Shown here piece after piece: positions 27,203-36,108 of a stretch of DNA of 64,000 nt. Within the stretch, counting starts at the first letter, position 1. Each line of letters opens with the position of its first letter. The translations under genes and the position numbers were made by a program. The DNA is taken from contig CAXXKR010000004.1 in NCBI GenBank assembly GCA_963674955.2, positions 1,612,001 to 1,676,000 on the forward strand, written 5' to 3'. The notes beneath the pieces were generated by a model that was not told the origin of the DNA, made no database searches, and saw nothing but the letters and a program-made list of their open reading frames with translations. Source of the stretch: G963674955 sp963674955 (GTDB lineage: Bacteria > Desulfobacterota > Desulfovibrionia > Desulfovibrionales > Desulfovibrionaceae).

Positions 27203-27354
27203 TGTTATCCGGAGAGCACACCCTTTCCGAACTCGCCAGCAAGTACGGCGTGCATCCCAACCAAATTTCCCAGTGGAAAAAGCAAGCCCGTGAACCAATC
27301 GCCGCTGGCTTTACGGGCAAGACTCAAAAAATCCAGCAAAGCGAAACCACTTCT
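27203..27354 (+). pseudogene. Fragment of a third IS3 OrfA
   Basis: Immediately outside the IS1182 right repeat the sequence reads SGEHTLSELASKYGVHPNQ, ISQWKKQAREPIAAGFTGK, TQKIQQSE, which matches codons of OrfA in copies 1 and 2. Its 5' start is missing and it stops after the glutamine run. ACCACTTCT follows at 27346-27354, like the outer tip of the IS3 right repeat, as if the inside of the element had been deleted. No product is expected. Confidence 0.8.
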
Positions 27355-27722
27355 CAAGTCCGGAGGCACGGAGGGCAGACTGAAACGAGAAATGGGTGTC
27401 AAGGAAAAGGCCTATGCACGTTTTCAAAACGACTACATAAAAAAAAGAGTTTTTCCAACATTTCTCTCTGGGACATTTTTTTAATAAAATCAAATCATTA
27501 CAATCACAAACTAGTACTTGCATTTCATAAAAATAATTCTTATAGATTAATTTCAATGATACGCAAGATGTTTTACGCTACTTTATTTCAATCTAAATTA
27601 TTTTTAAAATTCCACATCGGTTGACCTAAATAGAAAATGAAATCAATTGGTTTAATATTCATAATATTTAGGCCAACATAAATTAAAAAATCCATCAACA
27701 AAATAAACTTTATGATAAAAAA
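27355..27722. other. AT-rich gene-free stretch
   Basis: Nothing convincing. The sequence turns AT-rich at about 27410 and stays so up to about 32300. Upstream of the next ATG (27723) there is only a run of A and no clear ribosome site. Confidence 0.5.
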
Positions 27723-28527
27723 ATGAAATCTTACTCATACAATGACATTGTTACGGCTTACAGATCTGTGGGCATAAAGCCAGGGGACACTATAAACATA
27801 AAAAGCGATCTTAGGTGGTTAGGATTTTATGCTGATGAAGATCAACAAAAATCAGTTTTAGCACATTTTAAGGCTTTGGCTGAAATAGTTGACCTTAAGC
27901 GTGGAACTATTGTTGTGCAAACACCATCACTATCTCTTTGTAATACAGACAAAATTTTCTCCATCGAGACAACACCAAGCGAACATGGCGTCTTGAGCGA
28001 ACATATTAGAACTAATCTTTCATCAATAAGAAGTTTTCATCCTTTTGTTTCCTATACAGCAATTGGTAAAAATTCTAATTATATTTGTAACAATGTAACA
28101 AGACATGCTTTTGGAATAGACACACCTACAGATAGACTCATTAATTTATCAGCAATAGAAGTAAGTATTGGGATAGAACCACGTTTTTCATGCGCCAGTA
28201 TACACCATTCAGAGCTTAACGCTCATGTACCCTATAGATACACAAAAGAATTTATTCATAAAGTAGATCGCGATGGAGTTATTTCAGCAGAGCCTTTTTA
28301 TTTATACGTTTGGTATCGAAATTGTGATCTGAAAACAAAATCATAATATTAACTTCTTTAATTTTTTTAGCAAAGAAGGAAATAAAATAAAAAAAGTACA
28401 GTTAGGCGATGGTTTTATTTATTCATATTCTTTAAAAAAGTTCTATGAGTCAAACATGAGACTTTTAAAAAGCAACATCTATGCTTGGCTGGACGAAGAA
28501 CCAAAAAAGAAGCCTTATCTAAAATGA
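27723..28527 (+). CDS. AAC(3)-family N-acyltransferase, one-base frameshift
   Basis: Homologue of the aminoglycoside 3-N-acetyltransferase fold: GIKPGDTINIKSDLRWLG near the start, the core SEHGVLSEHIRTNLSSIRSFHP, SYTAIGKN, and SCASIHHSELNAHVPYRY, which carries the usual catalytic-region histidines. As written it stops at 28346 after 207 codons. Skipping one A in the A4 run at 28332-28335 lets it continue QNHNINFFNFF, VQLGDGFIYSYSLKKFYE, LLKSNIYAWLDEEPKKK to TGA 28525-28527. That gives 267 aa, the normal family length, and the stop overlaps the next ATG. In glycan loci such enzymes are expected to acylate an amino sugar from an acyl thioester. Very AT-rich. Confidence 0.8.
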
Positions 28528-28928
28528 AAAAAAACATCGAAGGTGAGCTTCACCATGTTGCTTTCTTAGTTTACGATACATCCAATTTTATTAACTTGTT
28601 TGAAATGATAGGATGGAAAAAAATACATTCTGCGGTTAATCTTGCCCAAGGTGTTAGTACTACATTTATGCAAAATAAAAATCAAAGAATTGAATTCATA
28701 GAAGTTATAGACAATGATGCATTAAAAAAACAACTAAGAACTAGAGGGAACCATATACATCATGTAGCATTTCAAACTGACAATATAACCGAAGCAATTA
28801 ATAAGTTTATGTCATTAGGATATAAATTTATTAACGAAACTCCTTGCCTAGGATTTAAAGATAAAAAAATTGTCTTTTTCGACATGTTATCAACTAAAGG
28901 AATCCTCATAGAACTTATGTCCAAATAA
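28524..28928 (+). CDS. VOC (glyoxalase-fold) metalloprotein
   Basis: 134-aa protein starting at ATG 28524, which overlaps the corrected stop of the acyltransferase gene. Paired beta-alpha-beta-beta-beta modules with likely metal ligands His in ELHHVAFLV, Glu in QRIEFIEV, His in NHIHHVAFQTD and Glu in GILIELMS. Nearest in style to methylmalonyl-CoA epimerase and Glyoxalase_4 proteins, which act on CoA or glutathione thioesters. In this context, epimerisation or rearrangement of the acyl group carried on CoA or ACP is a reasonable guess, not shown. Confidence 0.82.
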   Translation: MKKNIEGELHHVAFLVYDTSNFINLFEMIGWKKIHSAVNLAQGVSTTFMQNKNQRIEFIEVIDNDALKKQLRTRGNHIHHVAFQTDNITEAINKFMSLGYKFINETPCLGFKDKKIVFFDMLSTKGILIELMSK

Positions 28929-28961
28929 ATTTAATTTATTGATAATATTCATAGCAATAAA

Positions 28962-30449
28962 ATGACAAACATAAACGATGCAGCCTTGATGCTGGTTAAA
29001 ACTTTTGAAAAATTTCAAAAACGGGATTTTATAAAAAAGGAATCACAAAAAAAATATTTTTCTTATAGCGACTTTTCAAAAAAAATTTTGACCTATATAA
29101 ACAAATACAAGCTAGATGATATTAATGCCAACAAAAATATACTGATTTTATTTGATAACAACATTGAGTTACTCGCCATATTTATGGCATCTATCATATG
29201 CCGTTTGGTACCTATCATTATTGATCCTAATACAAGCAAAGCAAATATAAAAAAAATTGTCGACAATTATCAACCTCAACTAATTATTTCGAAAGAAATG
29301 CTCGATAAAAAAGTCTCACACATAGACAATCAAAACCGTGCAACCTTGCTAAATTATCTACCTAAAATACGCTTAAATGACCCAAGATCAACACTTTATA
29401 TTTGCTTTACAACGGGAAGCACAGCGAAATCGAAAGAAATTAAAATTAGCCACATTAATTTTATTTCTCAAATAAGCTCCATCGCTAAAGCTTATAATTT
29501 TAAAAAAAACGATCGTCATTATTGTATACTTCCAATATATCACGCATCTGGTTTATATCGCACTATACTGATGCCATTTAGTATAGGAGCAAGCACTATT
29601 TTAGCTAACAAGTTTAATGTAAACAAATTTTGGACAACCATAAAAAATGAACGTATTACCTTTGTACAAGTAGTGCCATTAATTCTTGAATCTCTATTGC
29701 AAAATTCCAAGTTATATAAAATTGGTGTCCAAAAAAGCTCATTGTTTATAGGCAGTGCATCAGCTCCTCTAACACAAACTTTGCAAACAAAGTTTGAACG
29801 CAAATTTAAAATAAAAGTTATTCAAAGCTACGGAGCAACAGAAGCCACATGCGCAATAACTGTAAACCTTTCTTTTGAAAAAAAGGGATGCGTTGGCACT
29901 GCTCTTACCACAAACAAAATTCAAATTATAGACAATGAAGGTAATGTTTTACCTTTCAATAAACATGGACAAATTGTAGTGTCAGGACCAAGCGTAGCAG
30001 TTGAATCAACAGCAAATAATCATATTAAATACAAATTATTTACAACTGGCGACATTGGTTATTTGGATGACGAAAACCATCTTTGGATTATAGGTAGAAA
30101 AACTGATTTTATTAAAAGAGCTGGGCACCGTATATCACCACAAGAAATTGAAGAATCTATTCTTAAAGATATCCCAACAATTAATAAAGTTGCAGTCTTA
30201 GGAGTTCCCAATAAACTTTTAGGACAAGACATATATGCTTTTATTGAGGACAAAGATTCTCAGCATAATTCTCGCTCAATTATAAAATTGCTGAAACTAT
30301 CCCTTGAGTCATATAAAATTCCAAGTAAAATAATTTTTCTTCCAAAATTTCCAAGTATTGGCGTAGGTAAAATTGACAGAAGGCAACTTTTAAAAATTTA
30401 TTTAAACAAAACGGACAATTGTGATGAACATAAAAAAACAACTAATTAA
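28962..30449 (+). CDS. AMP-forming acyl ligase (ANL superfamily)
   Basis: 495-aa adenylate-forming enzyme. Core motifs: P-loop TTGSTAKSK (150-158), SYGATEA (289-295), TGDIGYLDD (362-370), hinge GRKTDFIKRAGHRISPQEIE (378-397), and the C-terminal catalytic lysine in GVGKIDR (Lys470). Smaller than typical fatty-acyl ligases and close to enzymes that load carrier proteins or make CoA esters of short acids. The acyl carrier protein gene overlaps its 3' end, so loading of that ACP is likely. Substrate cannot be read from the sequence. AT-rich. Confidence 0.9.
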   Translation: MTNINDAALMLVKTFEKFQKRDFIKKESQKKYFSYSDFSKKILTYINKYKLDDINANKNILILFDNNIELLAIFMASIICRLVPIIIDPNTSKANIKKIVDNYQPQLIISKEMLDKKVSHIDNQNRATLLNYLPKIRLNDPRSTLYICFTTGSTAKSKEIKISHINFISQISSIAKAYNFKKNDRHYCILPIYHASGLYRTILMPFSIGASTILANKFNVNKFWTTIKNERITFVQVVPLILESLLQNSKLYKIGVQKSSLFIGSASAPLTQTLQTKFERKFKIKVIQSYGATEATCAITVNLSFEKKGCVGTALTTNKIQIIDNEGNVLPFNKHGQIVVSGPSVAVESTANNHIKYKLFTTGDIGYLDDENHLWIIGRKTDFIKRAGHRISPQEIEESILKDIPTINKVAVLGVPNKLLGQDIYAFIEDKDSQHNSRSIIKLLKLSLESYKIPSKIIFLPKFPSIGVGKIDRRQLLKIYLNKTDNCDEHKKTTN

Positions 30450-30663
30450 CTTATTCATGGACTTATTTAACATCGATTCTAATCTTAATCATGAAAAATT
30501 TAGCAATTCAACTATTAAGGATTGGGATTCAATTGGTCATGTTAGACTAATCTTGGCTGTAAGTGATGAGTTTAAAATTGATATTCCTATAGAAGTAGCA
30601 TTACAATTGTTAGATTTTAACAGTCTAAAGAATTATATCCAGTCGCAATTGAAATTAAATTAA
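30424..30663 (+). CDS. Acyl carrier protein
   Basis: 79-aa helical carrier protein starting at ATG 30424 (a GTG directly before it at 30421 is possible). The phosphopantetheine attachment serine is Ser36 in IKDWDSIGHVRLIL, a DSIGH variant of the usual DSL motif. It overlaps the ligase gene by 26 bases, indicating coupling. A dedicated ACP within a glycan island implies that an acyl group is made or carried here, separate from the housekeeping fatty-acid ACP. A phosphopantetheinyl transferase is not in the window. Confidence 0.9.
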   Translation: MNIKKQLINLFMDLFNIDSNLNHEKFSNSTIKDWDSIGHVRLILAVSDEFKIDIPIEVALQLLDFNSLKNYIQSQLKLN

Positions 30664-30708
30664 TTGTTATCGATTTTGTTTTTTGATAAAATTTTACAAT
30701 ATAATAAA

Positions 30709-32088
30709 ATGAAACATACTAAAGTATTAGTACTTTGTGGAAGTATACGAGCTCATAAAGATAATTATCAACACATTTATGACCTGGTTAATAAATCTAA
30801 AGATATACCAACATATCAAGAAGCATTTTTAGCATCAAAAAACAACATCAATAATTTTTGTAATTCAGAGATAATTTCAGGAGCGGCACTTGTTGGAGCT
30901 AAACAGGCAGGTGCAAAGATTAAATACTTTTCATTGATGGACCTTTTTCCCAAAAATAAAATTGCTAAGAATATTTCTTGTTTTGACTCTTCAGTAGATC
31001 AATTGAATAATCTTGATACTCTTGGCATTGACTCAATAAATCTTGAAAAACTATTAAGTCTTTTGAATTGGAGTAATGGTATAGTATTATCAACTCCTGT
31101 ATACTTTGGAGACAGATCTTCAGTAGCTAACAAGATATTACAAATTTCTTCTGTACGAACAAGAATTCTGAACAAAATATATGGTGTAGTTTCAGTTGGT
31201 GCTAAACGCAATGGCGGTCAAGAAACATGTAACATATATAGTCTTTATGAAATGTTGGCACATGGGGCTCTAGGAGTAGGTAATGGGATGCCAACCTCTC
31301 AGTATGGAGGAACAGCAATTGGTGGAGATAAAGGTAGCGTCATTGAGGATAACTGGGGCCTTCGTACAGCTTTCGGCACAGGTGAACGAGTTGCACAGAC
31401 AGCACAGCTATTTACAGCAGGAATAGATAGTTCAACAAAAAATAAATTAAAAATCACCTTTCTTATTACAATGGACACTCTTACAGGTGATTTGTCCAAT
31501 CATATCAAATTGCTAGCTAAATCTATTGAAGACAAAAGAAGTGAAATCAATGTTCGAGTTGTTAATATCTCGGATCAGCCCATATATCGATGTCTGGGCT
31601 GTAATGTCTGCCCACAAAAAAAAATGGGCCGCACAGCAAAATGCGCGATTGACGATGCACTGCCAGAGTTAATTGAAACTAGTTTCAACGATGTTGACGG
31701 TTTTATTGTTTGCGGAGTAAATCCAAAAAATTTCGAGAACTTAACTACTCGCTATCAAGTTTTCACGGAAAGGTTGAGATGTATTCGCAGAAACGACTTT
31801 CAGCTTTCTAACAAGCTTGTAGCGGGCCTATGCTATCATGAATTCGGTGCGACAATTAACCCAATTCATTCTTTAAAAGTTATGACCTCTTATATCCGAC
31901 ATAATACCATAATACATAGACCCATTGAAATTTTTAATCATAATGGCATGCTATTAAATACTGGAGAAACCAATCTTTTAAGTTTCTGCAAGGCGGTCTC
32001 TTTATTAGCTCACGGCAAAAGGCAAATATCAATTCCTGAATATACCTATACTCCCTACGGAGAAGGAGGAGGGTATAATGAATTTTAA
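30709..32088 (+). CDS. Tandem flavodoxin-like oxidoreductase
   Basis: 459 aa from ATG 30709 (MKHTKVLVLCGSIRAHK); the open frame from 30664 has an unlikely N-terminus. Two NADPH-dependent FMN-reductase-like domains follow each other. The first (about 1-220) has VLVLCGSIRA, WSNGIVLSTPVYFGDRSS and GVVSVGAKRNGG; the second (about 240-459) has KITFLITMDTLTGDLSNHI, VDGFIVCGVNP and LVAGLCYHEF. Between the second domain's first and central strands is CLGCNVCPQKK, a cysteine pair set possibly for redox or metal binding. Two flavin domains in one chain are uncommon. Last gene of the AT-rich cassette; role in acyl-group reduction or oxidation is inferred. Confidence 0.8.
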   Translation: MKHTKVLVLCGSIRAHKDNYQHIYDLVNKSKDIPTYQEAFLASKNNINNFCNSEIISGAALVGAKQAGAKIKYFSLMDLFPKNKIAKNISCFDSSVDQLNNLDTLGIDSINLEKLLSLLNWSNGIVLSTPVYFGDRSSVANKILQISSVRTRILNKIYGVVSVGAKRNGGQETCNIYSLYEMLAHGALGVGNGMPTSQYGGTAIGGDKGSVIEDNWGLRTAFGTGERVAQTAQLFTAGIDSSTKNKLKITFLITMDTLTGDLSNHIKLLAKSIEDKRSEINVRVVNISDQPIYRCLGCNVCPQKKMGRTAKCAIDDALPELIETSFNDVDGFIVCGVNPKNFENLTTRYQVFTERLRCIRRNDFQLSNKLVAGLCYHEFGATINPIHSLKVMTSYIRHNTIIHRPIEIFNHNGMLLNTGETNLLSFCKAVSLLAHGKRQISIPEYTYTPYGEGGGYNEF

Positions 32089-32692
32089 TCATATAAATTA
32101 GCTTTAATTTTTTATCTTCCTTTTACAAACCTATTGTTGGTCATATAACCGCCTTAAAATCTATTTTAACTAATTTACAATCAAATTTAACCTTTTACTG
32201 TTTTAAACTTTTAATAACGCTTTGACTTAATATGACTAAAGTTAACAAGTTAAGCGACCAGGACAAACACTTGAATCAAGTAAAAAAGTGCTAATAATAA
32301 ACATAATTAATTCTTTTAAATCCAAGACAATTACTCCCTAAAAACCACTGCACCCTGTGCGGCTTTATGGGCCTGGAGTTCGACCCCTGCCTGTGATGCC
32401 TACGGTCAAACGACAATCCAATGGTACCCAACTCGTCCTTCGGCCTTTCCGGCCCCGGCATAACCAGAAAATCTATGGCACGCCCCCTGGACCTCAATAC
32501 AGCGGAATCGCCCCATGTCGACAAGGCCCGTTCAAAAGTATATGAAGACACCCTGAAAATCAGCACGTCGCCAAGCTGAACCGGCGTTGACGATGCGGAC
32601 GTATTTTCCTTAAAAGGACCGTCTGCGCCATCGAAAAAACGCGCAAAAAAAAGATCCATACATAAGGCCAACAACCTATAAGGAAAGCACAT
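32089..32692. other. Gene-free stretch with a decayed coding relic
   Basis: 32089-32310 is AT-rich and shows nothing. From about 32340 the composition returns to GC-rich and three frames contain broken protein-like text: HCTLCGFMGLEFDPCL, then in another frame MVPNSSFGLSGPGITRKSM continuing to DKARSKVYEDTLKISTSPS with a stop at 32576-32578. This looks like the frameshifted tail of a lost gene of the host-type backbone. An AAGGAAAG ribosome site precedes the next ATG. Confidence 0.4.
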
Positions 32693-33796
32693 ATGGCAAA
32701 GGTTAAAATATTCGGAGCGGGCTCCATCGGCAACCATCTGGCCCACGCCTGCCGCTCTGCGGGCTGGGACGTGCTCATCTGCGACCTCGACCCCGCCGCC
32801 CTGGAAAGGACCAGGACCGACATCTACCCCTCCCGCTACGGCGCGTGGGACAAGGGCATTGAACTGGCCACCCCGGACCGGGCCCCGGACGTGAAATACG
32901 ACCTGGTTATCATCGGCACTCCGCCCAACCACCATTTGCCCATCGCCCTGGACGTCCTGAAAAAGAACCCCCCAAAGGCGCTGATGATCGAAAAGCCGGT
33001 CTGCCCGCCCTCCCTGGAAAACGCCCAGCAGGTGCTGGAGCTGGCCGAAGCCGCGGGGACGTTCGCCTGCGTGGGCTACAACCACACCCTGACCGACAAC
33101 ACAGTGGCGGCCGAGAAACTCATCGCCGGAAAGACCCTTGGCGCGCCCCTGACCGTAAGCGCCAAATTTCGCGAACATTGGGGCGGCATCTTCGGAGCCC
33201 ACCCCTGGCTCAGCGGCCCGCAGGACTCCTATCTCGGATTCTGGGAGATGGGCGGAGGGGCCAGCGGCGAGCATTCCCACGCCATAAACATCTGGCAGCA
33301 TTTCGCCCATGTCTGCGACATGGGCCGCATCGTGGAAGTCTCGGCCACCATGGACATGGTGGACGACGGCAAGGTCAAATACGACCGCATTTGCCTGATG
33401 AACGTAAAAACCGAAAAGGGCTTTGTGGGCGACATCGCCCAGGACGTGCTCACGGAACCGGCCCAGAAGATGGTCCGGGTCCAATGCGTGGACGGATTCG
33501 TGGAGTGGATCGTGAACATCGACGGCGGACACGACGCGGTGCGCCACCGGGCCGGACAGGGCGAGACCATGGAAGAGCTTATCTCCAAGACCCGGCCCCA
33601 GGACTTTGAAAACGAAATCGCACACATCGGAAAAATACTGGACGGCGCATCCGCAAAGGACTCTCCCATATCCCTGAGACGAGGACTCGATTCCATGCTG
33701 GTTGTCGCGGCGGCCCACGCCTCCCACGCCAAAAAGAGAAGCGTCAGGATCAACTACGAGGCCGGGTACGCGCCCGAGGCCGTGGAATACATATAA
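32693..33796 (+). CDS. Gfo/Idh/MocA oxidoreductase
   Basis: 367-aa NAD(P)-dependent sugar dehydrogenase-like protein: cofactor loop VKIFGAGSIGNHLAHA, VIIGTPPNHHLP, MIEKPVCPP (EKP motif), CVGYNHTLTDN, and the catalytic-domain stretch FWEMGGGASGEHSHAINIW with the His expected at the active site. First gene of the second nonulosonate locus, with a 24-bp gap to NeuB-cupin. It may oxidise or reduce a sugar precursor of that pathway. The long reverse-strand frame across it is a shadow. Confidence 0.87.
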   Translation: MAKVKIFGAGSIGNHLAHACRSAGWDVLICDLDPAALERTRTDIYPSRYGAWDKGIELATPDRAPDVKYDLVIIGTPPNHHLPIALDVLKKNPPKALMIEKPVCPPSLENAQQVLELAEAAGTFACVGYNHTLTDNTVAAEKLIAGKTLGAPLTVSAKFREHWGGIFGAHPWLSGPQDSYLGFWEMGGGASGEHSHAINIWQHFAHVCDMGRIVEVSATMDMVDDGKVKYDRICLMNVKTEKGFVGDIAQDVLTEPAQKMVRVQCVDGFVEWIVNIDGGHDAVRHRAGQGETMEELISKTRPQDFENEIAHIGKILDGASAKDSPISLRRGLDSMLVVAAAHASHAKKRSVRINYEAGYAPEAVEYI

Positions 33797-33820
33797 AGAC
33801 AGCCCACAGAGGAGAATTTA

Positions 33821-35330
33821 ATGAATAATTTCGATCTGAACGGACTTTTCATATACGACCTGGCCAACAACCATCAGGGCGACATGGAACACGCCCTGAA
33901 CATCATCAAGGCCCTCGGCGACGTGACCAAAAGGACCGGCGTGCGCGGAGCCCTCAAATTTCAGTTCCGCCAGCTGGACACCTTCATCCATCCGGACTTC
34001 AAGGAAAAGAAGGACGTCAAGCATATCCCCAGATTCATGGAAACCTGCCTGACCAAGGAGCAGTACGCCACCCTGACCCGGGCGGTCAAAGACAACGGCA
34101 TGCACACCATCTGCACGCCCTTTGACGAGGAATCCGTGGACATCATCCTGGACCTGGGCATCGAGATACTCAAGGTGGCCAGCTGCTCGGCCTCGGACTG
34201 GCCGCTGTTGCAGAAAATAGCCGACGCCAGGCGGCCGGTGGTCGCCTCCACGGCCGGACTTTCCGGCGAAAAGATCGACAGGCTGGTCAGTTTCCTGGAC
34301 ATAAAAAGGGTCAATTTCGCCCTCATGCACTGCGTGGCCCTGTACCCCACTCCCAACGACAAGCTGAACCTGAACCAGATCGAGATGCTTCGCAACAGGT
34401 ACCCGCAGATCCCCGTGGGCTTTTCCACCCACGAGGACCCGGAAAACTACAACGCCGTGCGCGTGGCCTACGCCAAAGGCGCCCGCCTTCTGGAACGCCA
34501 CGTGGGCATGGAAACCGACAAGCACAAGCTGAACAAGTATTCCTCCACGCCCCAGCAGATCGAAAACTGGATCAAGGCCTGCCAGGAAACCATGGAGGCC
34601 TGCGGCGGCGACGAAAGGTCCCCGGCCGACCCGGCGGAGATCAGCTCCCTCAACTCCCTGATGCGCGGCGTTTACGCCAAGAAGAAAATCAAGGCCGGCA
34701 AGGCCGTGACCCTGGACGACGTGTACTTCGCCATGCCCCTGCAGGACGGCCAGTTGACCAGCGGCGACTGGAACCCCGGCGTGGCCGCAGACAAGGACTA
34801 CGACAAGGACCAGCCCCTTTCCGCTGTCCTGGCCAACCTGGAGGTCACCCCCGAGGAACGCATTTTCCGCATCCTGCTGCAGGTCAAGGGCCTCCTGAAC
34901 CAGGCCAGGATTTTCATCGGTCGCGACAGCTCGGTGGAAATTTCCCACCACTACGGGCTGGACCGCTTCCGCGAATTCGGAGCCGTGATCATCGACTGCA
35001 TCAACAGGGCCTACTGCAAAAAGCTGATCATCATGCTGCCCAGGCAAAAGCACCCCTATCACTTCCACAAGAAGAAGGAGGAGACCTTCCAGCTTCTGTC
35101 CGGGGACATGGAGGTGGCCCTGGAGGGCAAAAAGCACACCCTCAAGCCCGGCGACACATTCCTGGTCAAACCGGGCGAGTGGCACAAGTTCCACACCCTG
35201 GACGGGGCCATCTTCGAGGAGGTCTCCACCACCCATTACAACGACGACTCCTTCTACGAGGACAAAAGAATCGCCGCCCTGCCGCGCGAGGCCAGAAAAA
35301 ACCAAGCTTCCCAACTGGGAAGACGTGTAG
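33821..35330 (+). CDS. NeuB-family synthase fused to a cupin domain
   Basis: NeuB-type TIM barrel (about 1-300): FIYDLANNHQGDMEHAL, GALKFQFRQ, TICTPFDEESVD, LMHCVALYPTP, VGFSTHEDPENY and LLERHVGMETDKHKLN. After a linker comes a cupin (about 405-470) with YHFHKKKEETFQLLSGDME and PGDTFLVKPGEWHKF, which could bind a metal. No SAF domain is evident, although MRGVYAKKKIKAGKAVTLDDV at about 290 is the start of a SAF-like segment. The frame as written runs to 35383 with an odd tail. Removing one A from the A6 run at 35296-35301 gives RKTKLPNWEDV and TAG at 35328-35330, which also removes an overlap with the next gene. Expected reaction: PEP plus an aldose to a nonulosonate. Confidence 0.85.
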
Positions 35331-35348
35331 CAGGGAGCCGCCGACCAG

Positions 35349-35969
35349 ATGGATGCGGGACTTGCAAAGGTGGTGGTCTTTGATTTCGACGGGACGCTGG
35401 TTCAGTCCAACCAATTGAAATTCGACGCCTATTTCAAACTCTTCCCCAGGGACGAGCGACACGGCCTGGCCATTTCCAAAGTCCTGGACGGCCATTTCGA
35501 GGAGACGCGCTACAAGATACTGGAGCGCATCCTAAAGGAACTGGGCGAGACCGAAAACATTAAACAACGGGTGCTGGAACTGGCTTCCGGCTACAACGAC
35601 ATGGTCCTGGCCGGAGCAAAGACCTGCCCCCAGGTGGGCCGGGCAGAGGAGATGCTCAAGTCCTTTTCCGTGAAATACGATCTCTATCTCAGCTCCACCA
35701 CGCCGGAAGAGGCCCTAAGAGAGATCATCAGCCACCGGGGCTGGCAGGGCTACTTCAAGGAGATATGCGGCCATCCCAGGGACAAGACCGAAACCCTGCG
35801 CCGGATAATGGACGAAAACAGCATCGGCCCCCATGAACTGGTGGTCATCGGCGATGGGGAGTCGGACCGCGCCTCGGCAGAAAATGTGGGCTGCCCGTTC
35901 ATTCATATAGATTCGGGCCATGGTTTTCTGAAAATCCGACAACCGAGAGCCTCAAGGAAAGACGGATAG
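35349..35969 (+). CDS. HAD-family phosphatase
   Basis: 206-aa haloacid-dehalogenase-fold protein. Motif I FDFDGTLVQSN (nucleophile Asp), motif II LYLSSTTPEEA (Ser/Thr), and motif IV VVIGDGESDRASAENVG; a helical cap follows motif I. In nonulosonate pathways that use a phosphorylated aldose the HAD enzyme removes the 9-phosphate, so pairing with the upstream NeuB-type synthase is logical (inference). 18 bp after the corrected synthase stop. Confidence 0.85.
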   Translation: MDAGLAKVVVFDFDGTLVQSNQLKFDAYFKLFPRDERHGLAISKVLDGHFEETRYKILERILKELGETENIKQRVLELASGYNDMVLAGAKTCPQVGRAEEMLKSFSVKYDLYLSSTTPEEALREIISHRGWQGYFKEICGHPRDKTETLRRIMDENSIGPHELVVIGDGESDRASAENVGCPFIHIDSGHGFLKIRQPRASRKDG

Positions 35970-36108
35970 TTTTACTGGTCAAAGCATGTTTTTTAAATTA
36001 CTGATGCCACGAACAGAAAAGCGGGGATGAACCCGCGCGCCAAAGGCCCGGAGCATGGAAAACACGCTTCGGGCACAGCCCGTTTTCGGGCGGGAGCCTA
36101 AAACTCGC

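Noticed and set aside
28485..28523. TTG start for the VOC protein (MAGRRTKKEAL...)
   Set aside because: That stretch is the other-frame tail of the AAC(3)-like gene; ATG 28524 begins exactly where the family likeness starts.
32291..33727. 478-codon open frame on the minus strand
   Set aside because: Exact antisense shadow of the Gfo/Idh gene at 32693 in GC-rich DNA; composition is His/Gly/Val-rich with no family pattern.
33818..35314. 498-codon open frame on the minus strand
   Set aside because: Shadow of the NeuB-cupin gene, whose forward translation has clear motifs.
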